DNA from: Salinarimonas chemoclinalis
GTDB lineage: Bacteria > Pseudomonadota > Alphaproteobacteria > Rhizobiales > Beijerinckiaceae
NCBI RefSeq assembly: GCF_041514305.1
Contig: NZ_JBGMWH010000005.1
Location: 170,930 to 234,929, forward strand
Reading direction: 5' to 3'
Length of the DNA: 64,000 nucleotides
Shown in pieces: positions 15,829-24,469 of the stretch. Both the position numbers and the translations under genes were made by a program. The notes under the pieces were generated by a model. That model was not told the origin of the DNA, did not search any database, and worked only from the letters and a program-made list of their open reading frames with translations. The number at the start of each line of letters is the position of its first letter. Position 1 is the stretch's first letter.

Positions 15829-16809
15829 ATGATCGCCTACATTCTCCGGAGCATGGCGCAAGGCGTGCTCGTGCTCCTCGTCGTCGCCTTCATCGCCTTC
15901 TCGATGTTCCGCTTCGTCGGCGACCCCGTCGCCAACATGGTCGGGCAGGAAGCCACGTTGCAGGACCGCCAGGAGCTGCGCGAGCGCCTGGGTCTCGAGC
16001 GCCCCTTCCCGCTGCAGTTCGCGGCCTTCGTCGGCAACGCCCTGCAGGGCGATTTCGGCGTCTCCTACCGCCAGGCCCGCCCGGTCTCGGACCTGATGCG
16101 CGAGCGTCTTCCCGCGACGGTGGAACTCGCCCTGCTCTCCGCCCTCTTCGCCACCACGGTGGGCGTGGCGCTGGGCGTCTACGCGGCGATCCGGCGCGAC
16201 GGCTTCCTCGCCAACACCGTCATGACGGTGTCGCTGATCGGCGTGTCGCTGCCGACCTTCCTGATCGGCATCGGGCTGATCTACATCTTCGCCGTGGAGC
16301 TGCGCTGGCTGCCGTCCTTCGGGCGGGGGCAGACCGTCTCGATCGGATGGTGGACGACCGGGCTGCTCACCGAATCGGGGCTGAAATCCCTCGTCCTGCC
16401 GGTGCTGACGCTCGGCTTCTTCCAGCTCACCCTGATCATGCGGCTCGTGCGTTCCGAGATGCTCGAGGTCATGCGCGCGGACTTCATCCGCTTCGCCCGC
16501 GCCCGTGGCATCCCGGAGCGGACGATCGAGTTCCGCCACGCGCTGCGCAACACGTTGATCCCCGTCGTCACCATCGCGGGCCTCCAGCTCGGCTCGATCA
16601 TCGCCTTCGCGATCGTCACCGAGACGGTGTTCCAGTGGCCCGGCCTGGGATCGCTCTTCGTCCAGGCGGTGCAGTTCGCCGACGTGCCGGTGATGGCCGC
16701 CTACCTCGTCTTCGTCGCGACGGTCTTCGTCACCATGAACCTCCTCGTCGACATCACCTACGTCCTGCTCGACCCGCGCCTGCGCGGCGGGCGGGCGCTC
16801 GCCAAGTGA
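15829..16809 (+). CDS. peptide ABC transporter permease, DppB-type (set 2)
   Basis: Encodes 326 residues, the same length as its set 1 paralogue. Six helices; starts MIAYILRSMAQGVLVLLVVA; EAA loop in EVMRADFIRFARARGI followed by the shared end LDPRLRGG. It forms the channel with the DppC-type product of the next gene, 11 bases downstream. Substrate specificity would come from the binding protein encoded upstream. The 81-base gap before it contains the stable hairpin. Confidence 0.93.
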   Translation: MIAYILRSMAQGVLVLLVVAFIAFSMFRFVGDPVANMVGQEATLQDRQELRERLGLERPFPLQFAAFVGNALQGDFGVSYRQARPVSDLMRERLPATVELALLSALFATTVGVALGVYAAIRRDGFLANTVMTVSLIGVSLPTFLIGIGLIYIFAVELRWLPSFGRGQTVSIGWWTTGLLTESGLKSLVLPVLTLGFFQLTLIMRLVRSEMLEVMRADFIRFARARGIPERTIEFRHALRNTLIPVVTIAGLQLGSIIAFAIVTETVFQWPGLGSLFVQAVQFADVPVMAAYLVFVATVFVTMNLLVDITYVLLDPRLRGGRALAK

Positions 16810-16820
16810 GGGACCGGCCC

Positions 16821-17828
16821 ATGCCCGAGGAGACGACGGATCGCGCCCGGCCGGTGGTGGACGGCGCCCACGGACCGACGACCGGCGACGTGATCGCGAC
16901 GCCGGCCGCGCGCCTGGGCGTGCTCGCCCGCGCCTGGGATTCCGACATCGCCTATTCCTTCCGGCGCTCGCCGGTGACGATCGTCTCGGCGACCGTGGCG
17001 CTCGTGATGATCCTCGCCGCGGTGCTCGCGCCGTGGATCACGCCGCAGGACCCGTTCAATCCGGCCAGCCTGAACATGATGGACGGCTTCACGCCGCCCG
17101 GCGAGCCCAACGCCTTCACCGGCAACGTGTACCTGCTCGGCACCGATCCGCAGGGGCGCGACATGTACTCCGCGGTGCTCCACGGGGCGCGGGTGTCGCT
17201 CGTCGTGGGGCTCGCGTCGGTCGTGTTCTCGCTCACCGTGGGCGTCACGCTCGGGCTCGTCGCGGGCTATCTCGGCGGGCGCACGGAGGCGGTGATCATG
17301 CGCGTCGCCGACGTGCAGCTGTCCTTCCCGGCGATCCTGATCGCGCTTCTCGTCTTCGGCATCGCGCGCGGCGTCATCCCGCCCGCGCAGCAGGAGCAGG
17401 CGACGCTGTTCGTGCTGATCTTCGCCATCGGCATCTCGAACTGGGCGCAGTACGCGCGCACCGTGCGCGCGACGACCCTCGTCGAGAAGTCCAAGGTCTA
17501 CGTCGACGCCGCCCGGCTCATCGGCCTCAAGCCCTTCGTGGTGATGGTCAAGCACGTCCTGCCCAACGTCACCGGGCCGGTGCTGGTGATCGCGACCATC
17601 AACCTCGCGCTCGCCATCATCGAGGAGGCGACGCTCTCCTTCCTGGGCGCCGGCATGCCGCCGACCCAGCCCTCGCTCGGCACGCTGATCCGCAGCGGCC
17701 AGCAGTTCCTGTTCTCCGGGGAGTGGTGGATCCTGTTCTTCCCGGCGATGGCGCTGATCCTGCTGGCGCTGTCCATCAACTTGCTCGGCGACTGGCTGCG
17801 CGATGCGCTCAATCCGAAGCTGAGGTGA
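16821..17828 (+). CDS. peptide ABC transporter permease, DppC-type (set 2)
   Basis: Encodes 335 residues with a longer, polar cytoplasmic N-terminus (MPEETTDRARPVVDGAHG) than the set 1 paralogue. The transmembrane BPD_transp_1 domain contains the EAA motif in YVDAARLIGLKPFVVM and the C-terminus DWLRDALNPKLR is identical to that of set 1. ATG 16821 is chosen because it follows the DppB-type stop by 11 bases and gives the expected length; longer in-frame starts would run into the upstream gene. Confidence 0.92.
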   Translation: MPEETTDRARPVVDGAHGPTTGDVIATPAARLGVLARAWDSDIAYSFRRSPVTIVSATVALVMILAAVLAPWITPQDPFNPASLNMMDGFTPPGEPNAFTGNVYLLGTDPQGRDMYSAVLHGARVSLVVGLASVVFSLTVGVTLGLVAGYLGGRTEAVIMRVADVQLSFPAILIALLVFGIARGVIPPAQQEQATLFVLIFAIGISNWAQYARTVRATTLVEKSKVYVDAARLIGLKPFVVMVKHVLPNVTGPVLVIATINLALAIIEEATLSFLGAGMPPTQPSLGTLIRSGQQFLFSGEWWILFFPAMALILLALSINLLGDWLRDALNPKLR

Positions 17829-17942
17829 GACGACGACCATCGGTGCGCACGGTCGCACTCGCGTGCATCCGATCCGGATGCGAGCTAGTCTCATGAAACA
17901 GAGAGCCGTTCTCTCGATCTCGACCCCACGAGCCTTGATCCC

Positions 17943-18980
17943 ATGACCGACCCCGTCCTCTCCGTCCGCGACCTCCGGGTCGAGTTCCACACCCGCCGCG
18001 GCGTGCTCAGGGCCATCGACGGCGTGTCCTTCGACATCGCCAAGGGCGAGGTGCTCGGCGTCGTCGGCGAGTCGGGCGCCGGCAAGTCGGTCACCGGCTC
18101 CGCCGTGATCGGGCTGATCGATCCGCCGGGGCGCATCGCCGGCGGCGAGATACGGCTCTCGGGCCAGCGGGTGGACAACCTGCCGCCCGAGGAGATGCGC
18201 AAGGTGCGCGGCAAGCGCATCGGCATGATCTTCCAGGACCCGCTGACCTCGCTCAACCCGCTCTACCGGATCTCCGAGCAGCTCGTCGAGACGATCACGA
18301 CCCATACCGACATGTCGCCCGCTCAGGCGCGCAAGCGCGCGATCGACCTCCTGACCGAGGTCGGCATCCCCGCGCCCGAGAAGCGCATCGACAGCTATCC
18401 GCACGAGTTCTCCGGCGGCATGCGCCAACGCGTCGTCATCGCGCTCGCTCTGTGCGCCGAGCCCGAGCTGATCATCGCCGACGAGCCGACGACGGCGCTC
18501 GACGTCTCGGTCCAGGCGCAGATCATCACGCTCCTGAAGCGGCTGGGGCGCGAGCACGGCACGGCGATCATGCTCGTCACCCACGACATGGGCGTCATCG
18601 CCGAGACCGCGGACCGCGTGGCGGTGATGTATGCCGGGCGCGTCGCCGAGATCGGCCCCGTGCACGACGTGGTGCGCAACCCGCTCCACCCCTACGCCGA
18701 GGGCCTGATGGGCGCGATCCCGACGCTGGCGGGAGAGGACGCGCGGCTCGTGCAGATCCCCGGCTCGATGCCGCGCCTGACCCGAATCCCCCCGGGCTGC
18801 GCCTTCAACCCGCGCTGCGGCTACCGTTTCGGGCGCTGCACCGTCGACAGGCCCGATCCGCTGCCCTGGCGCGGGCACCAGGTCGCCTGCCATCTCTACG
18901 ATCCGGCCTCCGGGCCGCATTTCCTCGGCGAGGGCCGCACCCTCGCCGCCGCCGAGAAGCACGAGGAGGCCACGGCGTGA
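17943..18980 (+). CDS. peptide ABC transporter ATP-binding protein, DppD-type
   Basis: Encodes 345 residues. Walker A GESGAGKS, signature FSGGMRQRV and Walker B LIIADEPTTALD are intact. The C-terminal oligopeptide-transport extension contains GCAFNPRCGYRFGRC, the Cys cluster seen in DppD/OppD proteins. It hydrolyses ATP to drive import together with the following DppF-type subunit. Only one such ATPase pair is present for the two permease sets, so it probably energises both. It starts 114 bases after the set 2 permease; an AT-richer patch in that gap (about 17886-17910) might hold a secondary promoter. Confidence 0.93.
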   Translation: MTDPVLSVRDLRVEFHTRRGVLRAIDGVSFDIAKGEVLGVVGESGAGKSVTGSAVIGLIDPPGRIAGGEIRLSGQRVDNLPPEEMRKVRGKRIGMIFQDPLTSLNPLYRISEQLVETITTHTDMSPAQARKRAIDLLTEVGIPAPEKRIDSYPHEFSGGMRQRVVIALALCAEPELIIADEPTTALDVSVQAQIITLLKRLGREHGTAIMLVTHDMGVIAETADRVAVMYAGRVAEIGPVHDVVRNPLHPYAEGLMGAIPTLAGEDARLVQIPGSMPRLTRIPPGCAFNPRCGYRFGRCTVDRPDPLPWRGHQVACHLYDPASGPHFLGEGRTLAAAEKHEEATA

Positions 18981-19981
18981 CGACACAGCCCTATGTGCGC
19001 GTGAGGGACCTCTCGCGCTCCTTCGACGTCTCGAAGCCGTGGCTCAACCGGGTGCTGGAGGGCGGCGAGAAGCAGTACCTCAAGGCCGTCGACGGTGTCT
19101 CCTTCGAGATCCCCAGGGGCGAGACCTTCGCGCTCGTGGGCGAATCGGGCTCCGGCAAGTCGACCGTCGCGCGCATGGTCGTGGGCCTCCTGCCGCCGTC
19201 CGGCGGCGAGGTGACGATCGACGGCGTCTCGATGTCGGACCGCAAGGCCGAGGCCGAGCGCCAGCGGCTGCGTCGGCGCATCCAGATGGTGTTCCAGGAC
19301 CCATACGCCTCGCTCAACCCGCGCTGGCGGGTCGATCGGATCGTCGCCGAGCCGATCCGCGCCTTCCGCCTGATCGAGGGCGAGGCCGACATCCGCGCGC
19401 GGGTGGGCGAGCTGCTCGGGCTCGTGGGCCTCCACCCCGACGACGGCGTCAAGTACCCGCACGAGTTCTCCGGCGGCCAGCGCCAGCGCGTCGCGATCGC
19501 CCGGGCGCTCGCCTCGAACGCGGAGTTCCTGGTCTGCGACGAACCGACCTCCGCGCTCGACGTCTCCGTCCAGGCGCAGATCCTCAACCTGATGCGGGAT
19601 CTCCAGGACAAGTTCGGGCTGACCTACCTGTTCATCTCCCACAACCTCGCCGTCGTGCGCCACATGGCGACCCGGATCGGCGTGATGTATCTCGGCCGGA
19701 TCGTGGAGATCTCGGGCGGGCGCGAGATGTTCACGAACCCCAAGCACCCCTACACGCGCATGCTGCTCGACGCGGTGCCGGACCTCGCGATGTCCGGCCA
19801 GGAGCGTGCCCCGGTCGCGGGCGAGATCCCCAACCCGATCAACCCGCCCTCGGGCTGCACCTTCAACCCGCGCTGTCCCTGGGCGAACGAGCGCTGCCTC
19901 GCCGAGCGCCCGGCGCTCGCCGGCGGCGTCGCCTGCCACGCGGTGCACGAGGGGAGGCTCGCGGTGAAGGACGCCGCGTGA
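18977..19981 (+). CDS. peptide ABC transporter ATP-binding protein, DppF-type
   Basis: Encodes 334 residues from a GTG start that overlaps the stop of the DppD-type gene by 4 bases (GTGA), with GAGGAGG at 18963-18969 as ribosome binding site. Walker A GESGSGKST, signature FSGGQRQRV and Walker B FLVCDEPTSALD are intact, and the C-terminal Cys cluster reads GCTFNPRCPWANERC. It is the second ATPase subunit of the peptide importer; translational coupling to the upstream subunit is expected. Last gene of the operon; a lower-GC region starts just after it. Confidence 0.93.
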   Translation: MTTQPYVRVRDLSRSFDVSKPWLNRVLEGGEKQYLKAVDGVSFEIPRGETFALVGESGSGKSTVARMVVGLLPPSGGEVTIDGVSMSDRKAEAERQRLRRRIQMVFQDPYASLNPRWRVDRIVAEPIRAFRLIEGEADIRARVGELLGLVGLHPDDGVKYPHEFSGGQRQRVAIARALASNAEFLVCDEPTSALDVSVQAQILNLMRDLQDKFGLTYLFISHNLAVVRHMATRIGVMYLGRIVEISGGREMFTNPKHPYTRMLLDAVPDLAMSGQERAPVAGEIPNPINPPSGCTFNPRCPWANERCLAERPALAGGVACHAVHEGRLAVKDAA

Positions 19982-20101
19982 GGGGCTCCAGGGACGGCGA
20001 CGCTATTCCGGGACCTTCCATTCGGCAGAACAGTTGTTGATTTCGCGCCGCGCTTACCTCGAATTCAGAATCTGCCCGATTATGGTCCGATGGCGATGCC
20101 G

Positions 20102-20118
20102 CATGGGAGATACCCATG
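20102..20118. promoter_or_regulatory. palindrome upstream of subtilase pseudogene
   Basis: CATGGG-N5-CCCATG lies 32 bases before the ATG of the broken subtilase gene in a locally AT-richer stretch. It may be an operator of the acquired gene. Low confidence. Confidence 0.3.
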
Positions 20119-20150
20119 TGGGTGATGCTTGGGACAGGGCGGGGTGTTCG

Positions 20151-21498
20151 ATGGGGCTCGTGCGTGTTCTATACGCCGTCGATTCGACGGACGACGTCGT
20201 CGACGCGTCGATGACGGTGAGTTCCACGCCCCCCGGCCGCAACTTTCGAGGGCTTCCAGCCGGCTTCGTCGTCGACGAGGACTACGAGCCCGTCCCGATC
20301 AGGACGTCGCGCCCGAATGCGCTCGCCCGGGTCGAGCACGAACAAGGTGGGCGGTACTTGCTTCGGGGCGAGCTCGAGGATGCCGACCTTCCCAAGATCC
20401 GGTACGATGCGGACGGCGTGCTGAGAGTCTTCTCCGATCCGCAAATCGACACGATGCTCGGCGTGTGCGGCTCGGATCCGCCGATCGGAAACAGGCCGAT
20501 GTGCGGTCGTGCCTCGACGTCGCGGGCCTTCGCCGCCGCGGCATGACCGGTGCCGGCGTCGCCATCGCCGTCGTCGACACCGGGATCAACCTCCCTCATC
20601 TGCACACCATGGGGCAAGCGCCACGCCTCGACGCCAATCGCAGTTGGGCTCCCCCGCGCAGCGCCGTTCAGCCGGGCGCATGGCCCAAGGGGCACGGCAC
20701 GATGTGTGCCTACAACGCTTTGACGGTCGCGCCGGAAGCGACCCTCCTCGACATCGCCGCACATACGCATCGTCGCGAGGCAACCGGGCGGAGACGGATG
20801 TCGGTGTTTCTGAGCGACGTCATTCCGGCTTTCAACCATCTGCGCGACCTGATGAGCAGCCAGAGGACGAGCGCGGCTTCCATTCCCTCGTCGTCAGCAA
20901 CAGTTGGGGCATGTTCCATCCCGATTGGGATGCCATGCCGGGGACACCCGGCAGCTACTTCGACGATCCTCTCCACCCCTTCTTCGAACTGCTGGAGGAC
21001 CTGGCGTCGATGGGGGTCGATCTCGTGTTCGCTGCCGGAAACTGCGGTCCCGACTGCCCGGACGGCCGCTGCCCGCCGCCGTCGATCGACCCCGCTCATC
21101 GCCGCATCGGCGGCGCGAATGCCCATCGCGACGTGCTTTGCGTCACCGGCGTGGACGTCAACCGCCGGCTGGCCGGCTACGCATCGCACGGCCCCGGAAC
21201 GCTGCAGCATGAAAAGCCGGATGTCGCCGGCTACACCCACTTCCTCGGCTCGCGTGCCTTTGGAGCAAGTGCGGCGGACACCGGGACGTCCGCCGCATGC
21301 CCGATAGCGGCCGGAGTCGTTGCAGCATTGCGCTCGCGGTTTCCGACGGACCCTGCGTCGCCGCGACGTTCTCCGGCGGCGATCCGCGACTACCTGAGGC
21401 AAACCGCCGACAACCCGCACCAGCGTGGCTGGAACGCCCAGTACGGATTCGGCGTTCTAGACACCTCGCAGCTCGACACCGCCGCCAATGTGCTGTAA
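20151..21498 (+). pseudogene. subtilisin-like serine protease (S8), broken by two frameshifts
   Basis: All parts of an S8 protease are present but in three successive frames. The N-terminal prodomain-like part (from ATG 20151, or ATG 20211) reads to about 20490. Shifting by one base, the catalytic Asp (AIAVVDTGIN) and His (KGHGTMCAYN) follow to about 20855. A second shift of the same kind leads to VSNSWGMF, the oxyanion Asn (FAAGNCGP) and the catalytic Ser (TGTSAACPIAAG), ending at 21498. Both shifts are consistent with loss of one base. The intact gene would give about 445 residues. GC content is visibly lower than the surroundings, suggesting transfer. Sequencing error in both places is the alternative. 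Confidence 0.8.
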
Positions 21499-21557
21499 GG
21501 TGCGTCCCTCGCAGCACGTCGCGGCGCACCATCCTCTCATCGTAGGATGTATGTGAC

Positions 21558-21803
21558 ATGGATGACGCCATTATGACGATCCGGTGGGCCGCGGACAGGC
21601 CGCCGACTCTCGACGATGCGGCCCGAGAACTGTCCGTGCCGCTCGACGATCTCGATCGCGAATTCGGTGTCCAGCTCATCAGCAGACGCAATCGGAAATA
21701 TGCAGTCGTCTACCGAGGCGAGGCGGCGAGGGAGCCACGCGCAAACCCGGAGGAAGGCCCGTTCGCCAATCCGCGCATAGGCGTCTTCGGCCTCGTGGAA
21801 TGA
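21558..21803 (+). CDS. small protein next to the subtilase, unknown function
   Basis: Encodes 81 residues (ATG 21558, or 76 from ATG 21573). The first half, IRWAADRPPTLDDAARELSV, resembles a short helix pair, and the second contains DREFGVQLISRRNRKYAVVY, a beta-rich pattern somewhat like a protease propeptide. It starts 59 bases after the subtilase stop, in the same lower-GC segment, so it was probably acquired with it. A role as separate inhibitor or folding helper of the protease is an inference from position and pattern only. It nearly abuts the convergent gene at 21813. Confidence 0.6.
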   Translation: MDDAIMTIRWAADRPPTLDDAARELSVPLDDLDREFGVQLISRRNRKYAVVYRGEAAREPRANPEEGPFANPRIGVFGLVE

Positions 21804-21812
21804 GCGTTCCAG

Positions 21813-23018
21813 CTACTCGGCCCCCGGCTTGCCCCTTCCGAGGATCGCCCCCAGGATCGCCTTCGGGCGCTGCGTGCGGAACTGGCCGCGCTCCACCGCC
21901 GCGAAGAGCAGGGCGGCGACGGTCGCGCTCGTGACGAACCACATCTGCGTGTAGCTCGCCCCCACCACCAGCATGGCCAGCCCGGCCGAGAGCGCGGCGA
22001 GCGCGCCCGGAGCGACGGCGGCGTGGATGCGGGTCGTGCCGAGCGCGGCGGCGGCCACCGCCGTCGCCAGGGCCGCCGCGCCGACGAGGCCGAGATCGAC
22101 CCAGAGCTCGAACAGGAACGTCGCCGGCGCGCCCGCCGGGACGAGGCCGACGCTCGCGCCGCGCAGCGCCGTCTCGAAGCCGTAGCCGGTCACGAGCCGG
22201 ATCGGCTCGGCGAGGATCATCCCGCGCCAGGCGGCGAGCCCCGGCTCGAGCGGGGCGAGCGCGAGCGCCAGCACCGGCGCCGCCAGGATCAGCCCGCCGC
22301 CGCCCAACCCCACGAGCCGCGCCGCGACCCGAGGCTGCGAGGCCGCGACGAGATAGACGGCCGCGCCCGTCGCGAAGCCCGCGAAGGCCAGCGCGCTCGG
22401 CGCGAGCCCCGTCGCGATCGCCACCGCGAGCACCACCGCGACGCTCTGCAGATCGCGCCCGCGCGAATGCAGCCACGCGGCCGCCGGCCAGACCAGGAGC
22501 GCGAGCGCCACCACGCCGCGGTCGCGGGTCAGCGTCTCCTCGTCCCAGGCGGGCCGGGTCTCGACGAGGAGGAGAGCGATCGCGGCGAGCGCCGCGAGGC
22601 CGACGCCGATGGCGAGCGGATAGAGGTTCGCCGAGCGCATCCGCGTGGGCAGGGCGAGGTACCCCGCCGCGCCGAGCGCGAGGGTCGCCGCCAGGTTGCC
22701 GAGCCGCTCGCCCGCCGGCCCGGAGAAGGGCGCCCAGGCGAGCGAGAGCACCGCCCAGCCGAGCGCCACGAGGCCGGCAATCCCCGCGAGGCGCCCGAAG
22801 AGGGAGGCCACGCCCGCCGAGACGCCGCGGTGATCGCCGTCGATGAAGGCGGCGATGGCGAGGAGTGCGACGCCGATCGGCGCGAGCACGACCACGCCGC
22901 GGCGCGTGACCAGCGCCACCACCGGAAGGCCGATCATCAGGATGGCGAAGCCGAGGCGACGCAGCAGCGCGGCCGCGTCCGCGGCGGGATCTCGTTGTGG
23001 GGAACGCTGGCGCACCAT
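21813..23018 (-). CDS. polytopic membrane protein, O-antigen-ligase-like
   Basis: Encodes 401 residues with about ten hydrophobic helices and one larger hydrophilic loop in the second half (around LEPGLAAWRGMILAEPIRLVTGYGFETA), which is the arrangement of Wzy/WaaL-type O-antigen polymerases and ligases; the WRGMILAEPIRLVTGYGF segment fits the conserved loop region where the ligase motif precedes the last helices. The N- and C-terminal tails are basic and cytoplasmic. Exact substrate is not deducible. It stands alone, divergent from the FAD oxidoreductase gene. Confidence 0.6.
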   Translation of the reverse strand: MVRQRSPQRDPAADAAALLRRLGFAILMIGLPVVALVTRRGVVVLAPIGVALLAIAAFIDGDHRGVSAGVASLFGRLAGIAGLVALGWAVLSLAWAPFSGPAGERLGNLAATLALGAAGYLALPTRMRSANLYPLAIGVGLAALAAIALLLVETRPAWDEETLTRDRGVVALALLVWPAAAWLHSRGRDLQSVAVVLAVAIATGLAPSALAFAGFATGAAVYLVAASQPRVAARLVGLGGGGLILAAPVLALALAPLEPGLAAWRGMILAEPIRLVTGYGFETALRGASVGLVPAGAPATFLFELWVDLGLVGAAALATAVAAAALGTTRIHAAVAPGALAALSAGLAMLVVGASYTQMWFVTSATVAALLFAAVERGQFRTQRPKAILGAILGRGKPGAE

Positions 23019-23222
23019 GGTCGCAGGGGCCTGACCGGTCTAGAAGGCCGTCGATGCGCCCGCCGCGCGGGAGACGCGCGGGGGACGCTCGGGCCGATCG
23101 TCGCACCATAGCAGACCGACCCCGCCTGGACCTGTGCGCCGGATGCAACACATTCGCCGATGTGCGCGTGGTGCCGAGGTGGGCGAGTCGCGCAGGCGAC
23201 GAAGAGCGGGTGGGGGAGTGCG

Positions 23223-24359
23223 ATGGCGGAACGAACGCGCCTGGTCCTGGCGGGGGGAGGGCACAGCCACGCGATCGTGCTCGACGCGCTGCGCCGCAGG
23301 CCCGAGCGGGGGCTCGACGTGACCCTCGTCTCGCCCGCGGCCGCCTCGCCCTACTCCGGCATGCTGCCGGGCCACGTCGCGGGGATCTACACGCGAGAGG
23401 CGATGCACATCGACGTGCGCCGCCTCGTCGCCGCCGCGGGCGGGCGTTTCGTCGAGGACGCGGTCGCACGGGTCGACGCCTCGGCGCGGTGCGTGCTGAC
23501 GCGCGGCGGCGCGGCCATCCCCTACGACCTTCTCTCGCTCGACATCGGCATCACCCCCGACCTCTCGGCGATCGCGGGAGCGGATGCGCACGCGATCGCG
23601 GTCAAGCCCATCGGCGACCTGCTCGTCAAGCTCGACCGCCTGATCGCCGCGGCTCGTGCGCCCGCCGGGCCGCGGGACGTGGCGATCGTCGGCGGCGGCG
23701 CGGCGGGGCTGTGCCTCGCCTTCGCGCTCGCGCGGCGCCTGCGCGCGGAAGCGGCGGGCGCGGGCGGGGACCCCGCGCGCCCGCACCTGGTGCTGATCAC
23801 CGCCCACGCCCTCCTGCCGGACCTGAACGCCCGCGCCCGGAGCCTCGCCCGCGGGGCGCTCGCCCGCGCCGGCATCGCGCTCGTGGAGGACGACCGCGTC
23901 CTCGCCGTCTCGCCGGGCGCCGTCACGCTCGCCAGCGGGCGCGAGATCGCGGCCGACGCGACCCTCGTCGCGGTGGGCGCCGGCGCGCCGCGGCTGATCG
24001 CGGAGTCGGGCCTCGCGACGGACCCGCAGGGCTTCCTCGCGGTGCGCCCGACGCTCCAGGCCGTGGGCGACGACGCGATCTTCGGCGCGGGGGACTGCGC
24101 GACCTCGGTCGGCGACCCGCGCCCGAAGGCCGGCGTATTCGCCGTGCGCCAGGGTCCCGCACTCGCCGAGAACCTGCGCCGCGCCGCCCGCGGCGAGCCG
24201 CTCGCGCCGTTCCAGCCGCAGCGGGACTGGCTCGTACTGATGTCCACCGCCGACGGCCGCGCCATCGCCGCGCGGGGCCGGCATCTCGCGCTGGAGGGGC
24301 GCGCGGTATGGTGGCTGAAGGATCGGATCGATCGGCGTTTCGTGGAGGGGCTGGCGTAG
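23223..24359 (+). CDS. FAD-dependent pyridine nucleotide-disulfide oxidoreductase (NDH-2/SelD-associated type)
   Basis: Encodes 378 residues. The N-terminal FAD-binding motif is LVLAGGGHSHAIVLDAL, followed by TLVSPAAASPYSGMLPGHVAG, the signature of the oxidoreductase module that is fused to selenophosphate synthase in some bacteria. A second Rossmann motif, VAIVGGGAAGLCLAFAL (about residues 155-171), binds NAD(P)H, and the C-terminal FAD motif is AIFGAGDCATSV. ATG 23223 is preceded by GGGGGAG. The electron acceptor is unknown; quinone or sulfur species are possible because the next gene is a persulfide dioxygenase homologue 110 bases downstream. Confidence 0.82.
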   Translation: MAERTRLVLAGGGHSHAIVLDALRRRPERGLDVTLVSPAAASPYSGMLPGHVAGIYTREAMHIDVRRLVAAAGGRFVEDAVARVDASARCVLTRGGAAIPYDLLSLDIGITPDLSAIAGADAHAIAVKPIGDLLVKLDRLIAAARAPAGPRDVAIVGGGAAGLCLAFALARRLRAEAAGAGGDPARPHLVLITAHALLPDLNARARSLARGALARAGIALVEDDRVLAVSPGAVTLASGREIAADATLVAVGAGAPRLIAESGLATDPQGFLAVRPTLQAVGDDAIFGAGDCATSVGDPRPKAGVFAVRQGPALAENLRRAARGEPLAPFQPQRDWLVLMSTADGRAIAARGRHLALEGRAVWWLKDRIDRRFVEGLA

Positions 24360-24435
24360 GGCGTCGGGAGCATGTTTTCGCGGAGTTCGGCGGCGCCCCT
24401 TGCATCCCCCGCCGCCGATCCGATATGACGACATA

Positions 24436-24449
24436 TTAGATATTTCTAA
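24436..24449. promoter_or_regulatory. AT-rich palindromic operator candidate before dioxygenase gene
   Basis: TTAGA-N4-TCTAA lies in an AT-rich patch (about 24423-24455) that contrasts with the genome, 20 bases before the preferred start of the persulfide dioxygenase-like gene. ArsR-family sulfide/persulfide sensors (BigR/SqrR type) bind AT-rich dyads at such genes, so this is a reasonable operator candidate. No regulator gene is adjacent. Confidence 0.5.
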
Positions 24450-24469
24450 CGTACAAGATGGAGATCGGC

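Noticed and set aside
20480..20870. Programmed -1 frameshifting to express the subtilase
   Set aside because: Two separate shifts would be needed and neither site has a canonical slippery heptamer; mutation or sequencing error is simpler.
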